A stretch of DNA of 64,000 nt, from assembly GCA_947034895.1 (NCBI GenBank), contig OX344763.1, forward strand, positions 82,665,093-82,729,092. Reading direction: 5' to 3'. Made by a program: the position numbers and the translations under genes. Shown here in pieces: positions 22,664-32,154 of this stretch; within the stretch, counting starts at the first letter, position 1; each line of letters begins with the position of its first letter. This stretch comes from Rhytidiadelphus loreus. Lineage: Eukaryota; Streptophyta; Bryopsida; Hypnales; Hylocomiaceae. Under the pieces are notes generated by a model. The model saw only the letters and a list, made by a program, of their open reading frames with translations. It ran no database searches and had not been told where the DNA came from.

Positions 22664-22868
22664 GTGTGTAGTTGACATGGGACCAATTTGCCATTTTAGC
22701 TCAGCACAACCTGATATGTACATTGTTGATTATATAAGTATGAATGAAAGTTCTGTTCTTGGTGTACAACTTCAACTGTGCAGCTGGATTGAATTTGGCT
22801 CTAGTACATTGTGTTTTATTCATGTTTGCACTTCATGACCTTTCATTTGAATATGGAATTTTTTTCAG
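22664..22868 (+). repeat. Intron after the phosphatase stop, with palindrome
   Basis: The donor GTGTGTAGTTGACATG lies 14 bases beyond the shared TAG stop, the same distance as in the other copy. A palindrome GCCATTTTAGCTCAGCACAA continuing CCTGATATG lies at about 22694-22725. The acceptor is TTTTTTTCAG at 22868. Confidence 0.5.
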
Positions 22869-23486
22869 ATTATGAGCAGTACATCAACCCATGCTGTAGA
22901 AGGTGGCCTTGCTTGCGCAGCGTCCGTAGATTCTATTATGGACTATGGACAATACGTAATATTGAGCACCGGAAACTTCCTTTGCTCAGCGGCTACAGCA
23001 AATTCCACAATGGACTTTTCAACACAGCCTATGGATGATAACGTGGTGGACAGTCCCCCAAGTGGAAGGCCACGTCCGCCACTATCTTGCTCCCCGTCTC
23101 CTCTAAGGTCTACAAGTCATCCTACTTCTTCGTTGCCCTCCGATAGAGTGCCTCCAAGGAAACTTTACGGGGATATTGATTGTTCATTCCATCCAGCAAC
23201 ATTGAAGTCCGAGGTACCAAAGCGTACATGCCCGACATTCCCTCCTATTGCACCATTGCTTCCACATCAACGAGCATTGTCTAAAGGGTATCAAATGAAG
23301 CGTTCACATGGCGAAGTCTCTTGTAGTTGTTGCTCTATTCCAACATGGGATGCGTGGGAGCGGAAGTCATTGAAATTGCAGCGGCGTCAATTCAGTCGTG
23401 AATACCGGAAGATGGACAATGGATATAGTAGAGGACCGGAAATTTTGAAGGCACTGGAGAAGCTAAAGAGTAAATCTCACACATGA
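22869..23486 (+). CDS. Downstream exon with conserved serine/proline-rich ORF
   Basis: ORF of 204 codons from ATG 22872. It shares SIMDYGQYVILSTGNFLCSA, DSPP, SCSPSPLRS, RKLYGD and a final YSRGPEI-KA-E--KS--HT with 24579-23944 of element 2. The shared segments and equal position show it is a real part of the element. It could be a separate small protein or an alternative 3' exon; its frame does not follow the phosphatase frame through the intron. No known domain; the C-terminal third is basic and rich in Gln/Arg. Confidence 0.55.
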   Translation: MMSSTSTHAVEGGLACAASVDSIMDYGQYVILSTGNFLCSAATANSTMDFSTQPMDDNVVDSPPSGRPRPPLSCSPSPLRSTSHPTSSLPSDRVPPRKLYGDIDCSFHPATLKSEVPKRTCPTFPPIAPLLPHQRALSKGYQMKRSHGEVSCSCCSIPTWDAWERKSLKLQRRQFSREYRKMDNGYSRGPEILKALEKLKSKSHT

Positions 23487-23853
23487 GACTTGTTCATATA
23501 ATTCACTGGATTTACGTAGACCAATAATAATGGTATAGAGATATTTTGTAGTTCAAACACATAGGCTTCCATTTCACTAGCACTTGACTGGAAATGTTGG
23601 TTGCCAATTTATTACGTACTTGTAAATTGGAACACATTAATGGTACATTTTCTTATACAAAGTCGCATTTCGTTGTGATTGTACATTTATAGATTACATA
23701 TATGTACATCCATTGGCTCCTTTTAGTAAATGGATATTTAAAATTTAATAAATGCATGATATTTGGTCATCTTGTTATTATATGCACGCTTCATATGACT
23801 TTGCATTGCTTATTTTGTATATACAGCGACAAATTTCTCTTCAATTTTTGGAT
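23487..23853. other. 3' flank of the large gene
   Basis: AT-rich, no ORF of note. Probably 3' untranslated and element tail sequence. Confidence 0.3.
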
Positions 23854-23914
23854 TGTAGTGTCTCTTGAAACACTCATTTCAGTGGAAAACTCCCATTTTA
23901 ATGAATATGATGTT
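23854..23914 (-). repeat. Element 1 right terminal inverted repeat
   Basis: Ends TTTTAATGAATATGATGTT at 23914, followed by AGCA. Matches the start of element 2 at 631-690 in inverted orientation over about 55 bases. Confidence 0.7.
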
Positions 23915-23943
23915 AGCACATCAATGTGCACTGCAAACAATTT

Positions 23944-24579
23944 TCAAGTATGCATTACACTCTTTATTCTCTCGATGGCCTTGAAAATCTCTGGTCCTCG
24001 ACTGTACACTTTGGTAGTCGTCCCAGCTTGACGACAGTCTTCCCTCTGTTGGAACTGCAATGACCTGCACTCCCAAGAGTCCCGACTTAGAGTGGAGCAC
24101 TCGCTACGTGATGGTCCACTATGATTTTGCTTTAATCCCCGCCCTTGAGACGATAGACGTTGACGTGGAAGTGAGGGCGGAATGACGGGGACCAAAATGT
24201 TTATTTCGCGTGGTTTATCCAGGACTTCAACGTTAACTTCCGGCGTAGAAGTTGGATAATTGGCATCTCCATATAGTTTCCTTTGAGTTCCCTTGTCAGA
24301 GGCAATAGGCGACATTGAAGAACCCCGACGATCCCTGGAGCGCAGTGGAGATGGCGAGCACGAAGCAAGCACACGGGGCTTCCGGTTGGGTGGGCTGTCA
24401 ACCACCTCGTCGTCAATGGGTTTCACAGAGAAATCCATGGTAGAATTGACAGTTGGTGCCGAGCAGAGGAAATTCCCTGTACTTAAGATTACGTACTGTC
24501 CATAGTCCATGATGGAGTCCGCGGACACTTGACACTAGAGGCCACCATCTATTCCACGCAACGCTGAGGCGCTTGATCT
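23944..24579 (-). pseudogene. Downstream exon, element 2 copy
   Basis: Opens after acceptor TTCCAG. Reads ...GGL, TAG, CQVSADSIMDYGQYVILSTG and continues open for 194 codons to TGA at 23944. The segments shared with 22869-23486 include SCSPSPLRS and YSRGPEIFKAIERIKS. The TAG early in the exon (near 24536) breaks the frame used in the other copy. Confidence 0.5.
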
Positions 24580-24775
24580 CTGGAACACAACCAGTCCAAA
24601 TGAGAACCACATTCCTCCAAGAAACAAAAGAAAGCAGAAGATTCATCAAAAGTTAAACCCACAGCAAATGGCAGACTCCACCCATGAGACGAAGCATTCC
24701 CATGCTATGCAAGACATCAAGTCGTGGAAAAAAATGAATCTCAAAAATTTTGATCCACTCCTGGCACTGTTACAT

Positions 24776-24806
24776 ATCAGCGCGACTCGCGTTGAACTAC
24801 ATACCT
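24776..24806. repeat. Palindrome at a 5' splice site (element 2 type)
   Basis: On the minus strand the donor reads GTATGTAGTTCAACGCGAGT continuing CGCGCTGATATGT. The palindrome begins six bases into the intron. Confidence 0.65.
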
Positions 24807-25608
24807 CTCGACGCCGCTCTAACTAACACTAGCTGACCCGCGGACCACCTCCATGAGTTTTTCGTACTCTCGACGACCCCTTTCCTCGCACAACATTTGC
24901 CTTCCAATCCTTCCCTTGTTGTTATCGTGGAAGGACCTTAGCCCCACATCATGGTTAACGTGCAATTGTCGGAACCAAGGAAGCAGGACCGTCATAAAAA
25001 AGGTGTCCTTGTCGCCATTTCCCCGGTTACTCCACGAGTCAGAGAGTATTACATTCTCCAGCTTATTCATGATGTGCTTACGAGGGCTATCGTCAACTAT
25101 AACGGTGTTGTCAAGTTTGAAACTTCCATGCGAGCCATTGAAAAGCACATCCAAGTTTTTTAGGAACAAATCCTTGTCGGTCCCCGGTTCTTTGTAGAGA
25201 CCAGGCGGCCGGATCTATCTCTGCACTTAACGGTCTTGCAAGAGTCTTGTCCAAGAACAAGGAAGGGCGCCCCCCCGTCTAGGAAAAGGTAATCACAAAT
25301 GTCCTTGGTGGTGGATTTCTTCATAGAGCTCTAGACGGAAACGAACGCTATCTTTTCTAGTTCCTTTAGGAACGTGGAGCAATCGGGTCGAACATATACC
25401 ACCTTCGGTCCCACAATTGCGCCACATGTGGTAGAGTGTGGCTCCGAGCGTTGGTAAAATTGCCTGATCGACCCCTTGGACTTCCAATCTTCGCAGAGAC
25501 AGAGAATGCCATTGAGGTCCAGGACGACGTTGATCCACCTCTCAGCCACCCCGGACCTCAATGAACGATTGACGCCCATCGAGCTTTCCCCACGAGATAC
25601 GGGAGGAT
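24805..25608 (-). pseudogene. FCP1-homology phosphatase-like exon, element 2 copy
   Basis: Contains VAERWINVVLDLNGILCLCEDW (motif I), VYVRPDCSTFLKELEKIAFVSV, TAG, SSMKKSTTKDICDYLF, PFLVLGQDSC, and after a one-base frameshift near 25195 FLKNLDVLFNGSHGSFKLDN with TVIVDDSPRKH, which keeps both acidic residues of the C-terminal HAD motif. It ends SASVS-TAG, aligned with the stop of the other copy, then 14 more bases to the donor. Confidence 0.65.
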
Positions 25609-25762
25609 CTGCTTCTTGGTGACAAACGGACGCACGCGAAGCCTGTTACGTTCGAGTAAGCAGGCTCATTGCAAACGCCACGCGAAATCCATGCCAAACG
25701 ACCGTTGGAAGCAAGCTACCCATATCTAATGAGATGATCAAAGACATAAAAATGCATTGTAC

Positions 25763-25971
25763 CTTCGTCCGTTGTGAACTTGAAGGCTGCCCAACGTCCC
25801 CCCGACTTGTTTGGTCGTGATTCGAAACAGACATATCCTCCCCCAACTCATTGAACTGCACCGAACATGGATGCACATCATCGACTTTCGGAAGGCCAGC
25901 AGGCTTCAGCGGAGGAGATTGCACGCAAGGAAAATGAGAAACTTCAGGCAAACTTTGAAGATTCACAAGGC
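25763..25971 (-). pseudogene. Exon 4, element 2 copy
   Basis: Opens GLVNLQSLPEVSHFPCVQSP after GTTGCAG and closes at a GTACAA donor. It begins with two bases completing a phase 1 codon, as in the other copy. No domain. Confidence 0.4.
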
Positions 25972-26155
25972 CTGCAACTCAGAATTAAACGAAAAATTGG
26001 CCGTGAGAAAAGATATATTACATGCTCATAGTCTGAATTTCCAAAATTACAAAATTGTGTCTGAGACTTTGACCACTACGGTTGGCACCATGAATCATGG
26101 AGCTCTGGCAAAAGAAGACGACTATATCTACAGTAGAATCTCTAGCTCACACTCC

Positions 26156-26190
26156 AGCATACAAATCGGCGCGAGTCGCGCTAAAACTAC
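26156..26190. repeat. Palindrome downstream of exon 3 (element 2 type)
   Basis: On the minus strand CTATGTAGTTTTAGCGCGAC continuing TCGCGCCGATTTG. The context resembles the intron donors GTATGTAGTTCA, with the donor G changed to C. Confidence 0.55.
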
Positions 26191-26226
26191 ATAGAATTCA
26201 GACATCAGGTGTTAACTGGGCACAAC

Positions 26227-27256
26227 CTGCTGGTGGATCTCCGGTGGGTAGGGCATCACTTCCGCGTTCCACATCGGAAGGATCCATGGGCAGGTTGTGC
26301 CTATCTTCAATGTCCACAGTCGCGGGCGCTGTCGACTCCTCCACTCCAATTTTCGGCTCCAAGGGCTCTTCCGGTTGTTCTGTTGGTGGATCTGGTGTCA
26401 ATGCAGGTGGATCTGCGGGCATAGGCGGATCGACGTTCATCAGCTCCGACGCGCTGGAAGCGTTGCTGACGTTCGATCCAGATGGGTGACCCTGAAGAGC
26501 GAGCAATTGCGGTTGCGTTGCGGGTGTCAACTGCGCAACAGACTCAATCCCAACCTTGTGCATCAAGAGCTGTAGCATTTCCCTATTCTGTTGAGCCATC
26601 TCTCGATTGTGCCTGGACTCCTCCTACATCCACAGTTGGTTGCTCTTGTGCAACTCCATGTTCAACATCCGTTCCTTCGCTAGTTCGGCTCTCAACTCCG
26701 CCATCCTGAGCTCGGTCTGTGCCTTGACAAGCTCGGCCTGGCTTTGAATATTGGCAAGCGAAATCGCATTCTGGGCCTGAATGTCCGCAAGTTGCTTCAC
26801 GACACTCATGATCGTGTCGCGCTTCCTCTTCTTCTATGGCGGCCCAGGTGCAGTTGGAGTTTTCGGCGTCTGCGGCAACGGTGGAAGCATTGATGAAGCG
26901 GACGACCCCGGCACGTCAGGTGATGGACGACTGCTTGGTGTAAGAATCTCATCAATTCTAAGAGCATCGTCGTAGTCGGGGACAACTTCGTCATCTTCGT
27001 CGTCCTCGTCGAAGTCATCGGCGTCGTCCAAGGCATGAGAGAGCTCCTTGGTTTGTTGGCTCCGCGGAGATTCCTGGCTTGATCTCAGCTTCCGCTTTGA
27101 TGTTGAGGGCGCCGAACTGGGACCTCCATGGACGGGACCACGATACCCCGTGTCCAAAAAATCAGCCTTATCTAACGTCAGAGCCTTCGTGCAGATTTCC
27201 TCCCACCAAGAGGACTCTTCCGCGTGACCAACGGCGTACACGTCCACACAACTCAT
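26227..27256 (-). pseudogene. Exon 3: acidic/coiled-coil/proline-rich linker, element 2 copy
   Basis: Opens MSCVDVYAVGHAEESSWWEE. Has an acidic run (DDADDFDEDDEDDE), Ser/Pro-rich region, a TAG before KKRKRD, a long Ala/Gln/Glu-rich coiled coil (VKQLADIQAQNAISLANIQS onward), a TAG before EESRHNREMAQQNREM, then a Pro-rich tail ending GDPPAG at a conserved GTTGTGCC donor. Both TAGs are compatible with CAG to TAG change. Confidence 0.5.
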
Positions 27257-27289
27257 CTACACATATTCAATAGATGGCGTTAATACTCC

Positions 27290-27405
27290 GCAGCAAATCA
27301 ATGCGAGTCGCACTAAATAGACAGACTACTCATTCTCAAGCATCTACACGTAATCAGTAGATGGCATTAATCTTGACAGCATATCAGTGCGAGTCGCACT
27401 AAACA
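27290..27405. repeat. Two palindromes in intron 2 (element 2 type)
   Basis: CAATGCGAGTCGCACTAAAT at about 27297-27320 and CAGTGCGAGTCGCACTAAAC at about 27383-27405, within similar 80-bp contexts (CTCA...ATTCAGTAGATGGC), so this part is a tandem duplication. Confidence 0.6.
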
Positions 27406-27483
27406 GACTACTCATTCTCAAGGAATACAATGCATACGGGCCAGACCACCGAGCAAAATAAGGATGTTAGTGATGGTGCTTGC

Positions 27484-28830
27484 AATTGCAGCGCAGGTGA
27501 GCTTGCCTCCACAGAACCCAGAGAAGACACACTTCCCCGGATTGCAGAACGCCGCAACGAGCCACAAATAAAACTCCATCCGCAACTCGGTGATCTGAAT
27601 CCAGTACTCAAGCTCACTGTACGCACGACCCTTCATGTACCTTGTTGTCTCCGGACAGTCAAACTCTTCCGGAATTTTCACCTGAATCAAGTTGTTGGGA
27701 TTCTGCAAAAACATGAGCAGAACCTTCTTCGGCGCCTTTGAGGCTGCGTGGTCCCCCATGCGATCGTTTTTTCCTGCTGCATACACAGAATAATCGATGC
27801 TGTATGAGTTTAGGACCTCGTTCGACTCCACAAATTGCAGAACTTGCGCTTGCTCTTTCTCGTCTGCGCAGATAAAGAGCCAAGATGGGACTTCCTCTAG
27901 CGCGGGGTACTTCTTCTTGCGGAGAGAAGTCATCACTTCTACGAAGTATGGGCTATCGACGGTGGACTTCTCTTTTTTGCCACACCCCGAAATCATCCGG
28001 AAGTCTAAGACCCCCAACGCCATCCTCGCAGTTGTCTTTGGAGTCCATGAATTCGCTGGCCAGTCATTGTGGAAGTTACTTAGCTCGTTGTAAGGGCGAT
28101 AGTAACCTGCTGTGGTGGGCTTCCTAAAATTCTTCTTGTGCTCGAGAAACATCCTGAAGAACTCATAAGCCTCTGGTGAAAGTTTTGCGCAAGTCTTATT
28201 CTTCGACCTTACAAGCTTGGCCTGACCGAAGTAAGCCTCTCCAGGTCTGTCGAGAAGAACATCCATCGTCGCTCTGGAAAACATGCGGTCCTTCTTGAAT
28301 GCCTTCCAATTGTCCACGATGATCTCGTTGTTTGCGTTCAGAAGCTCAAGCTCAGGATTAATCGTATAGAGCTCTTTCTTCATAAGATGTTTGCGCTTGC
28401 GCCTCTCAGACCACTCCTTCGTTGTGTAGCAACTCTCAAGGTTTGATGAAATTGCCTTGATTGTCACTTTCGGGTGTGAGTGCGTGTGCTTTGAACCCGT
28501 CTGATTGAGGATGTGGTTCGCAAGTTTAGCCAGCTCGTCATGGCTCAGATTCCCCAAATACTTGAAGAATTCACGGGTCAGCATACAGTTCTCAGGATTC
28601 CAATCCTCACGAGCATTGAACTTCTTCTCAGTGTCAGGGTTCATGAGTTCTCCATGAGCTGCTGCGGAGATGACCTCGCTCCAGAGCTTGTACACTTCAT
28701 CAGGCGCAGTGATAAGTTTCAGCTCGTTCGTAAGCTTCAGCTTCTCCTCCTTAGCCTTTGTCTTCGCTATCTTCAAGCTCTTATTGACGTCAATCAAGGA
28801 AAACCGCACGTAAACTGCCTTCTCGAACGC
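27484..28830 (-). pseudogene. Exon 2: methyltransferase-like region, element 2 copy
   Basis: 449 codons, open throughout, phase 0. Contains LGVLDFRMI, VDSPYFVEVM, SWLFICADE and the C-terminal PGKCVFSGFCGGKLTCAAI, in the order expected of a beta-class amino-methyltransferase. DSPYF is closer to a DPPY motif than the NPFF of the other copy. The acceptor reads ACTCAA rather than CAG and the donor is GCAAGC, so splicing may be impaired although GC donors can work. Confidence 0.45.
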
Positions 28831-28948
28831 TTGAGTCATAGCCACGACGTTATTGTCACTAAATTGAAATAATTGGAAAAGAGTTTTTATTGCGTGAGCA
28901 CGACGTAGGGGCTTGAGCATCAAATAAGCACCAATAACAAACTAGAGG

Positions 28949-28983
28949 AGACACTTCAGCGCGAGTCGCGCTGAATTACATAC
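28949..28983. repeat. Palindrome at the exon 1 donor (element 2 type)
   Basis: On the minus strand GTATGTAATTCAGCGCGACT continuing CGCGCTGAAGTG. TTCAGCGCGACTCGCGCTGAA is palindromic apart from its central base. It sits at the same position as the CAGGT-type copy in intron 1 of the other gene. Confidence 0.7.
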
Positions 28984-30450
28984 CTGGAATGCATCCTTGT
29001 TTCGACGGTTCTCTACAGTCCTCCTCGTGATGGACACGGTCCCAACTGACATTACCTGTGTCGGATTCTTCGGTCTATCCATTGCCTCCCAAACTGATCT
29101 CGCCCCGAGGATGTTTGTTGCCCAAGATGGCTGCGCTGCCACAAAGTGGTTGGTGCAGTTGTAATACGCTGAAATACATCAGAGCTTCTCCGCGTCCTCG
29201 GACCAGACAACAAAGCAGTTCCATTTTTTGAAGTGCGCCCTTTCCTCCTTATCTACTTTGTTCTTGTCGTCAAACATGAATTTGCTGGCCTCCACGCTGT
29301 GTTGTCCATTGATAATATAGAATTCGCCGCCCTCAATTTCCTCCCACGTCTTTGGCTTCTTAGTGCAGCCAACAGGCATCACACAGAGAATCTGTTTTGT
29401 AGTCTTGTCGGGAATATTCAGTAGCCAGGTCACCAAATCCTTCATGATGCGGGTCTCTTTGGACCGGATGTTGAATGTCGATGGGGGCACAACGAGTTTG
29501 GAGATGTCAATCTCCTTTTTCTCACCAACGGCGAGGACATATGCATCCTCGCAAGTTGTCCAGAACTTTTTGTAGGTGTCGCTGATGGCCTGGTAGTCTG
29601 GCTTCTTCTCAGTCGCTCGAGAGTGCGGGACATTAACTATTTTGTCCACGTAACTCTCTTCAGCGACTTCAGATCTCTCTGACATCTTAGACTGCGGCGT
29701 CTGTGCTGACATGGGTGTATGTGCTGGCTGTGCTGTCGATTTCTTCCCCTTTGACTGCGGGGTAGTTTCTTGGGGCTTCTTAGACTTTCTTTGGCCACGA
29801 CCCCCGCCGGACTCCAACACCTTGCTAGGCCTTGAGCTTTGGCTTACGCTAGGGTTGGCGATGTCCATGGAAACGGACCTAGGCCTGCTCATCTCACTTT
29901 GCATAGCGAGCTTCCCTTTCAAGGTGTTGAAGTCATTGAAAAGTGACCGGATTTTTGTGCACAGCCGCTTCCAAGTCAGTGGCGTCCCGTTGGCATTGTG
30001 CCACTCCTTGTTGTCTATCTTCTTCTCGAGCTCTTTCACTTCATCGCGATAAGGTGTGGGCTCCAAACTCTCAAGCAGGGGGGTCATGTTAAATGGTATC
30101 ATGACACTATTGAGGCATATTGCGAAGTGGTACTGGTCCTTGCTTTCGAGACCAGGTATTGCAATCACGCACTTAATGCGTATAATGGAATGTGCGTCAG
30201 ACTCAACATCTTTCACTTTCTCCTCGAATGAAAGTTGCAGGAAGACTTGCGCATTGCTGAACTTATATACAAAACAGAAATGGTTCTTGAATGGGATCAT
30301 CTTAAATCCCCAGGCTTCCACTTTCTCGGGCTCCTTAAACTTCCAGTACTCCCCCTCAATGAGGCTGTCGTCCCCGTCTTTGTTTTCTTCTACAAACTAC
30401 ACTTCGCATTTCTTGAAGTCCATGTCCAATACTGCAAGCTGGTTCTCCAT
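28984..30450 (-). pseudogene. Exon 1: ParB-like region, element 2 copy
   Basis: 489 codons in phase from ATG at 30450. A TAG occurs at codon 18 and a TGA at 29181-29179 (EKL-stop-CISAYYNCTNHF against EQLRSISAYYNRTNHF). Key motif: GGEFYIINGQHSVEASKFMF, then KWNCFVVWSEDAE. Between them and the N-terminal region lies a Ser/Gln/Pro-rich linker, as in the other copy. Confidence 0.55.
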
Positions 30451-31629
30451 TCTGCATAATACTCATTGTAATTTTCTTAATCTTCGTTGGTATACGCTGT
30501 CCGTTCAATATCTGTTTTTGTCATATAATAATATATGGCTTCCATTACCATTACTCGCACTATTACATTATTATGCCTCGGGACTTCATGGCTGACTCGG
30601 AATAGAGTGGCTTAGCTTTATGTCCTGTTCTATTCATATTATTTCTCATAATTGAAGTAGTGCGATATTTTGTAGCATCTGACAGTTTCACATGTCAGCG
30701 CCTATAGCTCTGATTAATCACTGAAGCTATTATTTTACCTATGCAATTTCATCATGTTATTTTACCTATGCAGTTTCGTTATGTTTCTTTCATTCCTGGA
30801 GTTGTTATTTTAGTGTGATTGGCACTAAACTGTCATCTGGTCTCGATGTTTCTCGGTTGTTTATTTATTTTAGAGTTGTCTTCCTATCGCATCGCTTCTT
30901 AGACGTTGATTTACCAATCGTACAGATCAGCGTGAGTTGCACTAATCGGTAGTATGGAATTCGGATTGTTATATGCAGTTCAGGCTTATTACATTATCAT
31001 CTACGGTTTTGATCATGTGTATCTATATCGTGTTCCTATTTTTGTTTTTGTTTTATTAACTGTTTGATGATAGGGCAGATCAGCGCGAGTCGCACTGATC
31101 TGCCTTTCTAAGAGCTTATCGGATCTCGGATCTGCCTTTCAAAGAGCTTCTCGGATCAGAAAAAATTAGGGTTTGCGGTTGGGACTGACCTGGTTGCTGG
31201 ATGTGCTTCTGCCGAATGCGATTCTTCTTGGAGACGGACATAGGGGATTCTTAATTCTGCAACGCATTTGACATTCACATGTTTAGAAATTTTTCCAGCA
31301 GAGAACGCAATACTGTTGTGATCTGGGCTCATTCGTATTCAGTAATCAATGGTATAGTAGCCGTAACAGAACAATGCCATAATCACAGAATACAAATCTC
31401 AATTACTAATCTATCAGTTCTATCAATTAGGGTTCGACCTCCACTTTCCCTCTCTTGACAAAGCCACATGGAAGAAGAATAAAAAGTCGACTTACAAGAA
31501 GACGATCCAAAAGCGCTGGTTGTAACGCCAACAAGAACGGTTCTCCACCCGATAACTTCGCCCTTCATATTGGATCATAACACAACCGTAAAGGAATTTC
31601 AGCATTAAGCTCAATAAATGAACAGCAAG
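30451..31629. promoter_or_regulatory. 5' flank of the element 2 large gene, two palindromes
   Basis: No gene. Palindromes at about 30922-30950 (CAGATCAGCGTGAGTTGCAC) and 31075-31105 (CAGATCAGCGCGAGTCGCAC continuing TGATCTG). A ~32-bp direct repeat (GATCTGCCTTTC-AAGAGCTT) follows at about 31096-31155. The region corresponds to 16060-17076 of element 1 and probably holds the promoter; no TATA box is certain. Confidence 0.4.
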
Positions 31630-32154
31630 TGTGGGAGTACGCATTATCTACATTGACAGAAATAATAGACAATAGTAATTATATAGAGTAGAAATTTTCA
31701 AAATTTCCGTAATGGGTAGGGAATAGGAAGCCTAAAACCGAAAATAGAAATTAGAGGCTTTACGGAAAACCTTAAACTGTAATTAGGGTTACAGTCGGTT
31801 CCGGAAACCCTATCCGGAAACCCTAACCCTAATCCGGAAATCGGAAAGTTCCGGCCGAGTAGGCCCTAGGGCCTAGTCCGGCTAGGGAACTTGCGGGAAC
31901 GCCAGGCCGAAAAGCTACTTAACCCCCGCTGTTTTCTTCATTCTTCCTCTTTCTCCGCGTGATTATCGCGATGGCGCTTAGTGAGTGAAAGTGTGGTGAG
32001 ATAGGAACGCGTTAAGGAGAGAAGGGGAGGTCGGTGCCGATTGCACCGGAAAGTAGAACGGAAGATTAGCGGAAACTTAGCGGATCAGGCGACGGAAACT
32101 TAACGGAAGATTAGTGGAAACTTAGTGGAAGTGAGTCGGAAGTGAGGATAGAGT

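Larger units (their letters stand above)
1686..23914 (+). mobile_element. Element 1: large DNA transposon nested in element 2
   Basis: The left end is AACACTATATTCAATATTTT; the right end, reverse-complemented, is AACATCATATTCATTAAAAT. AGCA flanks both sides (1682-1685 and 23915-23918). The left terminal ~150 bp are roughly 85 percent identical to the right end of element 2, and the right terminal ~60 bp match the left end of element 2, so both ends are independently confirmed. Content: intact DUF7869 gene (2360-5197, minus), tRNA-like segment, palindrome arrays (5341-6690, 16060-16945), a related MITE, AT-rich tandem arrays, and the ParB/methyltransferase/phosphatase-like gene (17077-22649, plus). 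The length is 22,229 bp. It must be younger than the element 2 insertion. Confidence 0.75.
23944..30450 (-). pseudogene. ParB-like / methyltransferase-like / FCP1-like fusion gene, element 2 copy
   Basis: Same exon plan as 17077-23486 in reverse: exons 30450-28984, 28830-27484, 27256-26227, 25971-25763, 25608-24805 and downstream exon 24579-23944. It is degenerate: a TAG near the start (codon 18), TGA at 29179-29181 (CGG in the other copy), two TAGs in exon 3 (about 26834 and 26624), a shared TAG at HAD motif II, a frameshift near 25195, a TAG in the last exon, exon 2 acceptor changed to CAA and exon 2 donor GC. Exon lengths still keep phases 0, 0, 1, 0 up to exon 4. The element 1 insertion lies only 30 bases beyond the last stop. 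Confidence 0.65.

Noticed and set aside
17077..30450. The two large genes as arms of a single palindromic gene pair made by local inversion
   Set aside because: The exact AGCA and AAAG duplications and shared ends show two separate insertions, one inside the other; protein divergence is also too high for a recent inverted duplication.
31795..31835. Telomere-like CCCTAACCCTAA
   Set aside because: Only two units, embedded in CCGGAAACCCTA-type sequence of element A.
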